DNA of 64,000 bases, taken from positions 372,001-436,000 of the forward strand of contig JAUFSD010000019.1 in NCBI GenBank assembly GCA_033030425.1. The letters are read 5' to 3'. Shown here piece after piece: positions 48,001-60,403 of this stretch. Made by a program: the position numbers and the translations under genes. Positions within the stretch are counted from its first letter, which is position 1, and every line of letters starts with the position of its first letter. The stretch comes from Verpa conica. Taxonomy: Eukaryota > Ascomycota > Pezizomycetes > Pezizales > Morchellaceae. Below the pieces are notes generated by a model, which worked only from the letters and a program-made list of their open reading frames with translations, was not told the DNA's origin and made no database searches.

Positions 48001-49124
48001 TCTTTTTACGAGCCTGAAAAGGAGAGGGATGAAAGGGAGGTTTATAGTTAAGTTGCAACTACCGCTGAATAGAGCACTTTTAATGATTTATGATGCAACA
48101 AGGACGTTTTAGATTTATGTGAAGGCTGTGTCAGGGTTATGTAAACTGGCGGCAGCGAACATGAGATGGCTGGGGTGGCTTCAAGTGCTTTTTATATACG
48201 AGGCATGTCGAGAGAGAAAAAGGCAAGAATGAATTAGAAATTTTTACCAGTGTACTACCAGATCAGGAGTAGTTCTGGTAGAGGCAGGGCAGAGAGGATT
48301 TGTGCCTGTAGGGCTTGCTACATAGGAGTGATATAAATATCCATAATACCAGGTTCCAATTACCTTATTCTAAAATTATTCTATAATTGAATGATTTTAT
48401 TGAAATTCTTGTTTGACTATCAACCAGGTAAGGGATAAACCCTTTATAGACTCTTTCACTCTAACTAGATGTATATATTCTAAATAACCTTGTAGGTAAT
48501 GGGAAGTGCTCACCACAGTGATGATACTTAACATATTATGTAGAAAAGAGAATTATTCATTAGCGAGTAGATTATTTTCTTAGGACCAGCTCCAGCTTAT
48601 ACAATAGATCAAAAACCCGCTTGTACCCGTACTATATCTATTCAATACCATATACACCAATAGATTGACGGGCTCTATATATTTAAAATTAGTTAATTCA
48701 TTCATTCGTACTCTAATAGATTATCCTAAGCAGATTCCGAGCGATATATATCACGAACCACCCTGCATATTCTCGTAGCCTACCACCGGACATGTAAGAA
48801 CCTAGGCTCAGCAGCCCGCCTCCCGTTCATAATAAATCACTTTACTCATAGGTTATCTACTTGTCTTTCAAAGTTCCATCAGAGGGGAGCTTACCTAACA
48901 ACCTGGATCTATTTCTGTTTTTTGTGTTTTTCAGGGCAGTTTACAGGATGGTAAGCTTGTGTGGAGCAAGGCGATTATGAGCGCTGAGCCTATATAATGG
49001 GCGACATGTTAGAGCCCACCTCCCCCCCGTAAATAAAACCTATTGGATGATTTTAACACCATCTATCTGATACATTTCTATCACTAGGTGGGTATCTATT
49101 TCTCGTAAGCGATAGTCTCAGCAC

Positions 49125-49297
49125 CTATGGAGGCGTAAATCGGTTAAAAGTTCGTTTACTATCAGTGGTAAATTAAAGCACAAAAACACTAGATTCCAGT
49201 CCCTGTACATGTTATCTTCACTGAACCCAGCACCCTGTACTTGAGCCAAAACTAATTTACTAAGACAGGTTCTTAGACATTAGTGATAGTGGCTTAT
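49125..49297. repeat. Partial copy of the palindromic element at 63198-63565
   Basis: CTATGGAGGCGTAAATCGGT, GGTAAATTAAAGCACAAAAAC, the CAGCACCCTGTACTTGAG block and CTTAGACATTAGTGATA match, in inverted orientation, the right half of the element at 63198-63565. The second terminal arm is absent, so this is a half-element or a deletion derivative. Confidence 0.65.
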
Positions 49298-50183
49298 CTC
49301 TCTACAAGCAGTGGTTGCCTATTGAGGCAAGAACCCCAAAAGTAGCCCACTTCACAAGTCCTTGCCAATGCTCCCAACACACAATAAATTCCCCAAATAT
49401 ACTAGAGAAATACAAATTTTACAGATATCACCTTTCCCCCACTTTTAGTGGCCTACCCACCTAATTAAATAAACCGATACCAGAGTAGTATGCAATGATA
49501 AATGATCCCTTCACACTACAATGGGTAAATGGTAAACGAGACTCCGTCGAAAGCCAGGGCTCTAAAACGAACTAAAATTTAATGTGGGAAAAGATTGTTA
49601 GGATTAGAAGCCAGAAACAATAACGTTACATACAAGTTGAGCAGTCTTGAGTGATAGAAATAACGAGATGAAAGTGAAAAGAAAAAGTTGAAAACGTGTA
49701 ACCACCCCAAAATAAGAAGGAAGAACAAGAAAGTTAAGAGAATAGGATACGAAGATCAGAGTTCTTGAACTTTGTTAACGAATGAATCAACTCCCTCCAA
49801 ACTCTACCACCTCGTATACCTACTAGACCGTCATCATTTCCTTTACCACGCGTAGCTCACTAGAAGCGTAGCAAATTAAATAAAAACCGGAAAGCTACAA
49901 GTATCTACGATTAAGTAGGAGAGAGTCGTAGTCAAAAAACGTGCATAAGTGTAAGCTAAGAGAAGTCGATGGAAGTAAAAAAATTGTGAACCCGCAAATT
50001 GTGAAAAGACGCGAAAACCCAAACGTGAGGTAGGCCGTGACAATTTTTTCGAAAACAAGGATACTCTTACCGCTACCTCCCCCTATAAAAATCCTACCAA
50101 AACAAAAGAATTCCTATAATTATTGTACTTTCCCCTCACATCTTATAAACCTCCCTTTTCTCTCAGTAACTAGGTCTTCTTTT

Positions 50184-51933
50184 CTATAGTACGTAAGGGA
50201 AGAGAGCACTACCGCCAACGTCAGAAAAAGTACCATCGTATTAAAACCAGAGTATTGAAGCGTCTAAAGACTTACCCAATGGCCAATACGGCGGACAGCC
50301 CAATCAATGCCTTATTCTTAACCCTCTCTCTCTTCAACTCTTCCTCTATGACAACCCTAGACTTCTTAGTATGTCTTGACCCCTCATCTTCTTCAGCACC
50401 AGCATCTTCTTCATCATCGTCCTCTGCAGTAGCAATCTCCTCGGCTTTACGTTTGGTTCCAGCCCCCTTTACATCGGAGTTCTCAAGTTTATGTGCCTCG
50501 GCAACCATCTCCTGCGCTTTAGCAAGCATTTCCTTCACATCCTCAGTATTATCAGGAACTTGAAATTCGCCTTCTCCGGCTGGGAGCTCGACTTTGACAT
50601 GGGTTGTGCGCACTTCAACGTCACCATTTGTCTCGACCTCTTCGTCAACCTCGACACGGACCGAGGGCTCACTCTTGATGGGGGTTGTCAAGCTCGTGTG
50701 GGTAGCAGTCCCGTTTGTTAGTACGGGGATAGACTCAGTGGTAGTGAGCGTTGTAGTCTCAGTGGTTGTAAGTGTAACTGACTCTTCATCGTCCTCAGTA
50801 ATTGGGGCAACCGATTTTTTCAACGGGCTATCTTTTGCGGCAGCCGCCTTCGAGGCACGGGTTTTGCGGGGTGTAGTGGTGCCAAGGCGTTTGCTAGGGG
50901 AAGCGGACCGAGTAGATCGTCTACGAGCGGCAGCAGGAGGCGGTGCAGTGCTGGAAGCGACTGACCCAGCATCTGATTCAGCTGGTTTAAAATACAATGG
51001 CGGAGGAGTGATATTTCGTTTACGGTGGTCGGAAGGCACAACGGCCTCGTTGTCAAGGAGAGCCTCAATCCATACACGCATGCCATAACTAATTAGATAG
51101 ATGTTAGTCATCAGGAAGAGCGATATAGCGTGTTAAACATACTCGTCAGCCAGCGCCAAAGCTATGCAATTAATTAGTAACCAAAATTCTCCACAAGGAA
51201 CACATGAGTAGGTACTGCTTACCGTCAGTAGGGTGAACCCAGAGGTTTCCGGCGGTTTCTTCATTAGAAGTCTGCACGAAGTGTTCCCTGACGTACTGCC
51301 TTTCAAGGTCTTCCTCTTTCTTCTTTGCCCAAGGGAATGAGGCCTTGAACCTAATGCGTACCGAACAACTGTGTCAGCTTCCAATAATACAGCCCCCAAT
51401 AATACCAGATCTCATTCGCCAGTTCCTTCACCACTAATTGCGCGGCGGCAAATGATCTACCAATCCTGGGAGACGGTATGGCTAAGACAAGAAACGAAAA
51501 TTTTATCGTGAAAATCATAAGGTTCAAGAAACAAAACTGACATTCCAGTGGAGCTCACAAATCCATCTTGACTCCTGCGCATCAAAAAGTATGATTCTGG
51601 CGCGGCGTTCCCGAAGATCTCGGAACCTTCTAGGGGCTGGGGAAGCGGTGCACGCAGGTGCACGTAGCTAAAAAGATTCGCGTCGTTGGGAGATTTGCTC
51701 CCTAAATTTGTTTGACCGAGGCGACGCATCTCGACGAGTTCGCTGTCTGTGGATGGGGGGTCAGCAGCAGTGGATGATTGATCGTTGTGGTGACGACGCG
51801 ATGACGGGAGCGCGCCGGGGCGCAAAGGGGAAGTTTGGGGGGAAGTACATGGAGGGATATTAGAACCCTCGAGCATGGGGTTGTGTCGTGAAGGCAAAGA
51901 GCGCTTCATGATCTTTGCTGAGACGGCAGGCAT
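50184..51933 (-). CDS. Bqt4-like inner nuclear membrane protein with APSES/KilA-N-type domain
   Basis: In fission yeast Bqt4 tethers telomeres to the inner nuclear membrane; this is the ascomycete homologue. Exons on the minus strand: 51933-51538, 51343-51223 (uncertain start), 51161-51143 (19 nt), 51088-50276 and 50208-50184, about 458 residues. The N-terminal domain has [58 protein letters not shown] and VWIEALLD. The middle is Ser/Thr-rich with basic AT-hook-like and acidic stretches. The C-terminus is a tail anchor, [19 protein letters not shown], completed by the 25-nt last exon. The first intron has no strong GT donor; the model used keeps frame but drops the expected FK residues after GM. 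Divergent from RhoGDI. Confidence 0.9.
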
Positions 51934-52710
51934 AGCTGACTGTAATGGTACAGATGAAAGTAAGGTTTAAAAGTATTTCGAAGAAGTATGTGTATTGTGA
52001 AGGTTGCTATGAGAGTATTGTGGGAGGGTAAGTACGGCTCAATAAGTGAGTAGGTAGTTTAGCAGGAAAAGGAAGTTGGTTGGGGGTTGGGTTGCAGGGA
52101 GAGAGAGTGTGAGGAGCGTGTTCGGTCGCTAGGGTAACAAGTGGCAGCTGCTTAGATTAATCCGGTAATAAGACCAACAAGTTTGAGGGGGGCGAAAACA
52201 CGAGGGGGAGAACTAGAGGGATCCCCGGGAACGATAGAGATTCGAAGACGTTCTTTTCCCCGCACTTTCTGTTTAGATGTATGTAGTATGTACTACTACC
52301 CCGTGTATCTAGAGTTGATGCAGGAAGAGGATTGGAATCGATAACGATGGTTCGGTAGGATGATTATGATCGGTGCAGAACAACTGGCAGGGAAACTCTG
52401 CCTGATAGGTATGCCAGGGGCTGGCCCAGGGAACATTTGGTATGATACTCATATGTACAGTCTATTAAGCGATAGCAGTATGGATACTACTTTGCATTGT
52501 GGGAAGGGTTGGGTTAGGGTTTCCTGGTTTCCCACCAGCACGACTATAAGGTTGGGTGGATACCCACTGTCGTGTTTTCTGGTCACTTCACAATTTTTTC
52601 TAGGAGGTGATCTCACGTTGCTTGTTTGTTTGTTCTCTAAGGGAGTAAACGGAATCAGACACAGCTAAGGCTGCATACATGACCACTCATACTGATAGGT
52701 ACTATACATA

Positions 52711-52945
52711 CTTGTAGTTGTCAAGCGTTTCCGGAACAGGGTGACTGGGAACGCCATGTCGCCCACTGAGATCCATCAAGTGCACAAGGCTTGAGGCAGC
52801 AATAGGTTGAATTTTAAGGAACTGAGGACTAAAGTAAGATAATCCTTAGTTTTAACCAATAATAAAATCACATAAGCTCACAATTTGAGCTTGTGAGGTA
52901 GGCATGCCCCATTACCATATTCCGGAAACGCTTGACGACTACGAG
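52711..52945. mobile_element. 235-bp MITE-like element, TA duplication
   Basis: The left end CTTGTAGTTGTCAAGCGTTT pairs with the right end AAACGCTTGACGACTACGAG, through CCGGAA and, more weakly, to about 50 bases. TA flanks it at 52709-52710 and 52946-52947. No coding capacity. The terminal CTYGTA motif resembles the element at 34939-35061. It lies in the shared upstream region of two divergent genes. Confidence 0.78.
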
Positions 52946-53296
52946 TACTGTGTGGTAGAGATATCTCTAGCCTTCCGTTATTCAAAATGCAGTCAAGTTC
53001 ACAATCAGCCCTCGTGGGGGAAGTTCACGCGGTTAGATATTTTACTCAGTCCAACCATCATTTAGGCGCAAACAAAGCCCCCCTAGAGGAGCTGTCAGGG
53101 TCGAGCAGATGGTTGATATCGACAAAGAGGGACCGGACGTAATTTATTCGCTACATGCAATTCTCTAGATGAATGAGAGAGAAAATAATAGCCCACATAT
53201 TTATGTACATATCATAGTCAATATTATAATTCAATTATACATTTCTGCCCACCTGCTATTTACAGAATAAGCCGCATCTGGGGCTTTCAACCCATG

Positions 53297-53304
53297 TATA
53301 AATA
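53297..53304 (+). promoter_or_regulatory. TATA-like box upstream of the RhoGDI gene
   Basis: TATAAATA 171-178 bases before the ATG at 53475, followed by a CT-rich tract (53390-53412) where transcription could start. Confidence 0.4.
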
Positions 53305-53474
53305 GTGGACCTTCTCTGAGAGCTGACCACACCCTTGCCCCCTGAATAGAAGTTCATACCCCGCCAACGGCTTAGAATTCGTTAACAAGCCTCCCCTCTC
53401 CCCTCTCCTCCTGTAGCAACCCACACAACATTCGAGTTTTGTGAAAATTCAGCTCTTTAAATTAAGATATAGCA

Positions 53475-54548
53475 ATGGCATCCCATGCTGACGATGAGTT
53501 GGTACCTTCCACTACCGAAGGGTGAGTTTATCTAATCCAACTTTATCCTTAACGTTCTTTTCCCCCGCATGTGGGGCGGGGTTCATCCATCAAAGCCCCA
53601 ACCAACAAAGCTGATTATTTGGCTCATAATATAGGTACAAGGTTGGAGAGAAGAAATCGGTTGATGAGTACAACAAGCTAGGTTCGTCCATTGCTTTTTG
53701 GAGGCCTGCATCTGTGATAGTATCTTTTTGCTATCTCTTTCGCTTGTTGCTTGGTAGAAATAGTTATCTTTAGAGAGCTCTGAGCTAACTGATACTCTTT
53801 TCAAATAAAATAGATGCCGAAGACGAGTCTCTCGCGCGCTGGAAACAATCTCTGGGTATCGGGGCTGCCTCTGCTGGCTCTATCGGTGAACCTGGTGACC
53901 ACCGTAAGGTAGATAGCTTACCAAAGGGCATTCTCATACCCCGTCTAGGGCTGATAAACAATGACATAGGTGGTTATCCTCGAACTCAGTCTCATGATTA
54001 CTGGACGTCAGGATGTTGTTATCGATCTTGCTGCTCCTGGTGCCGTGGAAACTCTTAAAGAAAAACCTTTCACCATTAAGGAGGGAAGTGAATATAAGAT
54101 GAGGGTGAAGTTCCGAGTTCAGCATGAGGTTATCTCTGGCCTAAGATACCTTCAGCTCGTGAAGAGGAAGGGCATTAAGGTCGACAAGTCAGACGAGATG
54201 ATGGTTAGTCTTTAAATAGAGAGGAAATACTTGACGGAAACTACTGGTGGGTAAATTTCATGAGCTAGTATGCTAATCAGTGGTTTATAGGGGAGTTATG
54301 GGCCAAACACCGCAGAGAACCCATTCTACGAGAAGATTTGTAAGAACCTCTTTCCTCTAGGAATGTTCTTCTTTACGCTGGAGTGTTATAGATATTGACC
54401 GAATAATATATTAGTCGCCCCAGAAGAGGCTCCATCCGGAATGCTCTACCGGGGGCATTACGATGCCCAGAGCAAGTTCATGGATGATGACCATAACACC
54501 CACTTGGATTTCCATTGGAGCTTCAATATCGCGAAGGCCTGGGAGTAA
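53475..54548 (+). CDS. rdi1: Rho GDP-dissociation inhibitor (RhoGDI)
   Basis: Cytosolic chaperone that extracts prenylated Rho/Cdc42 GTPases from membranes and keeps them GDP-bound. Six exons: 53475-53521, 53635-53681, 53814-53908, 53970-54203, 54291-54339 and 54415-54548, giving 201 residues, the family's usual length. The N-terminal regulatory arm includes GYKVGEKKSVDEY and DAEDESLARWKQSLG. The immunoglobulin-like fold follows, with GSEYKMRVKFRVQHEVISGL, YLQLVKRKGIKVDK, MMGSYGPN, APSGMLYRGHY and the C-terminal HLDFHWSFNIAKAW. All introns are GT-AG and keep frame. Upstream are a TATA-like box and a CT tract. Confidence 0.96.
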
Positions 54549-55785
54549 ATAACATGCTCTCCTACCCATTCTTTTGTCTCCTTTTGAGTAGTAGTCTAGT
54601 TGTTCGTAGCTGGCCAGCATAGTATGACTCTTAATGGGCGTTCTTCTTGCTTTTTGATGTACTTTTCTGTAGTTTTCCCTTCGTTGCTTGGGTTTTTCTT
54701 ACTACTATTGATTTTCCCAATATCGTGGAGGGCTTATTAGGTCCTAAAGCGCATGTTTTTGTCAGGATGTGACTATTGGTTGAGGGGGCAGTTTTTGGAG
54801 CATTTATCTGCGATGTGTGCGAAAATGGGATGCTATGATAAAAATGAAACCCTGAAAGTACGAGCATCTACTCCAAGGTAGTTTTTTATTTTATTATTGG
54901 GGCTTGAGTCCCTGCACAATCCGCCTATCTATCGATATCTATCAACATGCCAGGGCCAAGATCCTAGGTTCTGGTTGTAAGGCCACTGTGTGGCAACCGC
55001 AAAGGTACCTGACCGCCACCAGAGCCGCAGGTGAGAACCAACTAGTGGCAAGCATGGGCACTCACAGCGCATCTTCTTGTCTCTCATTCTCCCGTCCTTT
55101 CCTATTTCTTAAACACAGAGACTCAAATCCCCAGTAGGCTTTCGGTTGCCTACTCGAGTATCGTATCTCCCGTCTGATTCCCATACATAGATCCCCTCCA
55201 ACTACAGCACCGCCGTGTCACAGCCAACCATCCTCGTGAACCACCCCCGTGATGGAGTCCGGAAACCAGGTCACGAGGCAGCAGATGCACCTCCCCTGGG
55301 GATCTGTTGGTTGCCGGCTATTCCCCCGCATTTGACGCTTGACGTATTCCTGCTTTCACTTTTGCTTCTGATTCTGCCTTTACCCTTGCACAACTGCGTG
55401 AGTCCGGGCACGGAGTTGAGGAATGACGATTTTGCTTTGCTGGATATCGCTAGTCTGACTCGGCACGTTCGCTGAGCTGACTTGAATTATTCCGCGCTCT
55501 GGGCGATCTTGTTGGCTGTAGCCTTATTATTCTCTTTTGGTGTTCCGCATTTTCCTACTAGGCCCCGCACGACGCGCGACGTACATACTCCACAAAACTG
55601 GGATCACGTTGCCCATAGAATGGTGTTTCATTCTTCCTAGAATTCCCCAAGGTAGTAGATATTTAAGCCGTCATCCCAGGGTTCTCTCTCCCTCCCCCTA
55701 GGTTCTCCTCGTCCATCTCCTTGCTCCTAATCGAGTCTCATCTGTGGTTTCGAATTTCCTCCATACGACCTACCAAACGGAAGTC
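54549..55785. other. Intergenic region between RhoGDI and glucoamylase
   Basis: No supported gene. It holds the RhoGDI 3' flank and the glucoamylase promoter; the 100 bases before the glucoamylase ATG are CT-rich. Frames at 54904-55475 lack domains. Confidence 0.5.
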
Positions 55786-57484
55786 ATGGTTCTCCTCGAC
55801 TATATTGTCACTGCCTCTCTTCTTGGGGTACACACTGCATCCGGGTACGTCCTGTCATACCCGAAGTCAGATCCCTACCAAGTTTCTCTTGGCCCTGGTG
55901 AATCCGAACAGGTATCAAGCTGGTCCGATCACAAACTTCCAGTACCCCAGAACGATGACTTCGACAGATGGATCTTAGAGGAGCAGAAACTTTCCTGGGA
56001 GTACCTCCTGGATAATATAGCACCTTATGGCAAAAACACCAAAGGGGCAGCACCAGGCACCGTTATTGCTTCTCCGTCAAAGGCCTACCCAGACTATTTC
56101 TACCAGTGGGTTCGCGATGCAGCGATCACAATGAAAGGTATTGTAAATGCTTATGCGAAAACCGAGTTTCCAGATTTCAGGGATGTGCTGGAGCAGTACT
56201 TGAAAATCCAGGCAAGTATACAAGGAGTGGCGAATCCAAGTGGTGGATACGCTACTGGTGGTCTCGGGGAGCCGAAGTTCATGGTTAATGGAGGTCCATT
56301 CACTCGGTCAGTATCAACCTTCTTTCGGATAATACGATTTTTCGTCCGGTACTAACAGTGCTGGGGTAGCCCATGGTCGCGCCCGCAGAGAGATGGCCCA
56401 GCGCTCCGGACCCTGACTCTAACAAGTTATATCAAGGCTCTTAATGAGACGGAGCCGGAACTTGTGACTGAGGAGTGGTTAAAAAAACTATACGATCCAG
56501 CGAGACCGAATGACTCTATTATCAAGGCCGATCTCGAGTACATTGCGCGTACATGGAACCAGCAAGGCTTCGATCTGTGGGAAGAAACCCTGGATCTGCA
56601 TTTTTTTACCGCGCTCGTTCAACACAAAGCACTCGTCGAAGGACGTGAGCTCGCGAATTTGCTTAATGATCCGAAAGGCGCAGACTGGTATGACCACCAG
56701 CAGGGTGTACTAAAGAATTTTTTGAAAGAGAAGTTTTGGAGCAAGGAGAAGGGTCATCTTTTGGCGTATTTAAATACCCCGCACAGAACAGGGCTGGACT
56801 GTGGGTTGATGCTAGGTGCAATTCATGGCGGCCAGAGTGATATTTTCCCGCCGTGGAGCGATGAAGTGTTAGTTAGTATGCAGATGTTGATTGATGATAT
56901 GGAGAAACGGCATTCAATCAACCGCCAGACGCCGCCTTACTATAAAGAAGACGAGAGGTTGAGGGGTGTTGGGATCGGACGATATCCGGAGGATATATAT
57001 GATGGTGTTGGTTTTTCTGGTGGACACCCATGGTAAGCATTTATAGCAATCGGTTTCTGCAGCCGTTGGTCCCGTATCAGTATTAACGAATCCGAGCAGG
57101 TTCCTTTGCACCTCAAGCGTCTCGGACATTCTCTACAGTACCATTGAACATTTTGTAGAGCAAGAAAGCTTCAGCATCACCCCTGTGAACCTCCGGTTCT
57201 TTAATAGACTCCATCCATACGGCAAGGCTGAAATCGGTATAATTACGAGAGATGACTTGAGATTCCACAAGTATCTTCACGCAATGTTCACTTATGCCGA
57301 CAGCTTCCTCAATGTGATCCGTTGGCATGCTAAAGGAGACGGAAGGCTGAGTGAGCAGTTTGATGGGATAACTGGATTCCAGAGGGGTGCGCATGATTTG
57401 ACGTGGAGCTATGGATCGTTCTTGATGGCAGTTGAGAAGAGGAAAAATGCAAGGTTGAGTATGACGGGGGAAACAGAGGAGTAG
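55786..57484 (+). CDS. GH15 glucoamylase (glucan 1,4-alpha-glucosidase), no starch-binding domain
   Basis: Releases glucose from the non-reducing ends of starch or glycogen. Three exons: 55786-56306, 56370-57032 and 57100-57484, 522 residues. The N-terminal 20 residues form a secretion signal ending near TASG. GH15 blocks in order: YFYQWVRDAAIT, GLGEPKF, GPALRTLTL, FDLWEE with the general acid at about Glu245, FFTALVQHKALVEG, LDCGLMLGAIHGG, GIGRYPEDIYDG, GHPWFLCT, and GRLSEQFD with the general base at about Glu480, then DLTWSYGSFL. The protein ends soon after the catalytic domain, so it lacks the C-terminal CBM20 of the Aspergillus enzyme and is more like the yeast or sporulation-type intracellular/secreted forms. 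The start was chosen to give the signal peptide; frame is open 14 codons further upstream. Confidence 0.95.
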
Positions 57485-58201
57485 AAATGCTATCGACGAG
57501 GCGCTGTTTGAGTAGGTGGGGGGTTGGCTATGAAGGTCCTATCTTTTTTTCTTTTTCCATGTTTTCGATTCTGATCCCAAGCCGCGGAATTGAGCTCGCC
57601 ACGCAAGGTTCGGGAAGGAGTCCGGTGCTGATTGCCAGGCTCTTGTTTTTGCTTGATGATTATTAAGTACATGTTTTTTTGTTTTTTTTGTATTCTTGCT
57701 TTGAGGATCCATTGGAATTAGAACGGAAGCATTGCGGGGAGGTTTCTTTTACAGTATTCTACTCTTATCGCTTTGCATTATTCATTACCTTTGATTGGTT
57801 GGATTTGGTGACGGATGAACCGTAACCGTCAGCCCACACAACTTTACACAGGGATGTGAATGTGGCTCGGGAGGAAAACGCCTAAAAAGGGGCAGCTGCT
57901 ACAAATAGATTGCATGTTTTTGTTTGTGTGTGCCAAGACCTCGCTCGACTTTCGACACTTTAGATAGCAGTACCTAGTCTAATGGATGATAAGGGTCCAC
58001 GCTGAACGAAGGGCATATCTAGCTTAGAGCAACTCTTCTCTCCTTTTGCCCCACTCGTTTCAGCATCAACCTTAACTCCTGCTTCTTCCACTATCTTATT
58101 TCCTATCATTCTTCTACTTATCCTTCATCTCCTTCTGATAATTCCTTGGTACCAAAAGCTTTCGTTTTGTTTGTGTAGGGAAAGAAGCCACAGTATTCAT
58201 A
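57485..58201. other. Intergenic region before the apyrase gene
   Basis: T-rich 3' flank of the glucoamylase gene, then a pyrimidine-rich stretch (about 58030-58140) forming the likely apyrase promoter. No ORF of interest. Confidence 0.5.
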
Positions 58202-60403
58202 ATGCCATCTGAAAAATGTTAGCCCCTCCAACCACCCCACAATCTAGATAACACTCAAGAGATTAAGTGACACTAACACAAAAGCTTCAGATGGGGCTAT
58301 TCTGGACGCTGGATCGAGCGGGACTCGTATCCACATCTATCGCTGGCAAGACCTAGAACAGGCCCGGAAAAATGCATCGAAAGACCAGCTCGCAGGTTTA
58401 CCAGAGATCACAACAAAGAAGAAATGGGCAAAAAAGATACATCCTGGTACATCCCTCGAACCGTCGGTGTAGTTCCGTGGACGCAATCCTAATTAAAGTC
58501 TATGATAGGTGTCTCAACATTTAGTGACCACCCTGAAGATGTTGGTCCGGACCATCTTGCAGATCTTTTTCAGCACGCATTAGAATATATCCCAAAGGAT
58601 TCGATAGCGGAGACACCATTGTTTTTGTTGGCAACAGCGGGTATGCGATTACTTCCTGATCAGCAACGACGGAGGCTGTTAGATGAGATCTGCACGTACG
58701 CGCGGCGCAACACAGAATTTCTGCTACCTGACTGTGGATTACATATCCAGGTTATTTCTGGTGAGACAGAAGGGTTGTATGGGTGGATTGCGGCAAACTA
58801 TCTGCTAGGCGGGTTCGACGATCCTGGGAAACATGCACATGGGAAGGGACATCATACATACGGGTTTCTAGATATGGGAGGTGCTAGTGCGCAGATTGCA
58901 TTTGCGCCGAACACGACTGAGGTGGAAAAACATGCCGAGGATCTAACTTTACTCAGGATGAGGAGATTGGATGGAACGTCTATGGAGTTTGGGGTGTTCG
59001 TCACGACTTGGCTTGGATTTGGGGTTAATCAGGCACGGAAACGGTATGTGGAGGGGCTCGTGGTGGCAAGCGGTGGGGATGGTGTGACGGAGTTACCGGA
59101 CCCATGTTTACCAGTAGGATTGAAGCTCACCTTAGGTGGGAAGGAGATTGATCCTAAAGACAAGAAGGCTATGGAAGGGGAGCACTTAGTTGGAACCGGC
59201 AAATTCGAGGAATGCCTCTCCCAAACCTACCCTCTCCTCGCAAAGGATGGACCTTGCTCAGAAGTGTCCTGCCTTCTCACTAGTAAACACGCGCCTGCAA
59301 TCGACTTTGACGTCAATCACTTTGTTGGTGTATCAGAGTACTGGCACACGACTCACGAAATTTTCGAAATAGACTACAAAACAAAATCCTATGACCTTGC
59401 AACATACCAAGCCCGCGTCAAGGAATTCTGTAGCCAGGATTGGCTTCACATCGAAGATCTGGTTGAGGAGCACAAATGGGGCAAAAAGGTAGATGAGGAT
59501 ACTGCTGCACAAGTCTGCTTTAAAGCATCATGGCTCATCAATGTTCTACATAATGGTATCGGGATCCCGCGAGTTGGGATTGAGCCAATTGGGAATTTGA
59601 AAGATAATATAACAGAAGAAGTTATTGACGCTGCTAAAGATAAAGGGTTTCTTGACCCTTTCCAAGCAGTTGACAAAATTAGTGGCGTTGAAGTTTCGTG
59701 GACGTTAGGAAAAATGGTCCTCTATGCTGCCAGCAAGATTCCTCCTAAGGACGACACAGTAATGGCAGTGGGCTTTGGGAGCAACACTGGCGCCAGTGTA
59801 GGCGCCCTGCCATCAGACTTCGAATACGCATCTAAGGCAGAAACATCACCATTCCATCTCCCACCAGCTGGTCAGACAGGCAACAATGGGAATACAAATT
59901 TTAGCATGGACAGTAATGTTGACCCAGCCCATTGGCATGACAGCCTCTGGAAAGAAGGCGACAAAGTCCCACGTCGCATTCCTGGAATTATACTCTTCCT
60001 ACTCATCTTTTGCATTGCGGGCTTCCTCCTTCTCGGTCGTGAGCGTAGGGGGAAAATGTGGCATACCCTTAAGATTTCTGGTAAAAGGGGTAAGCGAAAG
60101 ATCCTCGGGTCTAGCGGTGGGATCGTATATGAACGTGTCATGGAAGAAGGCGGTGATGGAAGTAGAGTGGACTTCGAGCTAGGGAGTATCTCATCATCTG
60201 ACGATGATGACGCTGGCTGGAAGGGAAGAGGTGGAATGTACGATCCGCCAATGGGAAGTGCTGGTGCGAGTGGTATTAGGTCTGGGATGGGAACAAGGAT
60301 AGGGAGTCGGGAGAGACTCCCGGTTGTGAGCAGGAGTAGGAATGTTTCGCCAAGTAGAGGAGGTGTATCAAGGGCAAGGAGTCCATTACCACCGCGGAAT
60401 TAA
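58202..60403 (+). CDS. Ynd1-like Golgi apyrase (GDA1/CD39 nucleoside diphosphatase)
   Basis: Hydrolyses nucleoside di- and triphosphates in the Golgi lumen, removing the GDP/UDP by-products of glycosylation. Three exons: 58202-58217, 58291-58446 and 58509-60403, 688 residues. Apyrase-conserved regions: ACR1 DAGSSGTRIHIYRW (residues about 10-23), ACR2 LFLLATAGMRLLP, ACR3 VISGETEGLYGWIAANYLLG and ACR4 GFLDMGGASAQIAF. A single C-terminal membrane span, IPGIILFLLIFCIAGFLLLG, lies near 553-575. It is followed by a basic, Ser/Gly-rich tail of about 110 residues, as in yeast Ynd1. The very short first exon encodes MPSEK plus one base; its join restores YGAILDAG. Convergent with the Hikeshi gene. Confidence 0.94.

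Larger units (their letters stand above)
42692..50183. other. Transposon-rich gene desert
   Basis: AT-rich DNA with several inverted-repeat elements and one pseudogene, listed separately. A C-rich run lies at 44099-44109. No intact gene is visible. Frames with fragments such as MREYLDDY (about 46440) might be retroelement remnants but are too short to classify. Confidence 0.55.
51934..53474. other. Divergent promoter region between bqt4-like and RhoGDI genes
   Basis: Contains a MITE-like insertion (52711-52945), a TATA-like site and a CT-rich tract near the RhoGDI start. A plus-strand frame at 52360-52668 has no recognisable content and I do not call it. Confidence 0.5.

Noticed and set aside
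52360..52668. 102-residue plus-strand ORF
   Set aside because: No domain, no splice or promoter support, next to a MITE; looks like chance.
55215..55475. 86-residue ORF in the glucoamylase promoter
   Set aside because: Pro/Leu-rich low-complexity reading with no supporting context.
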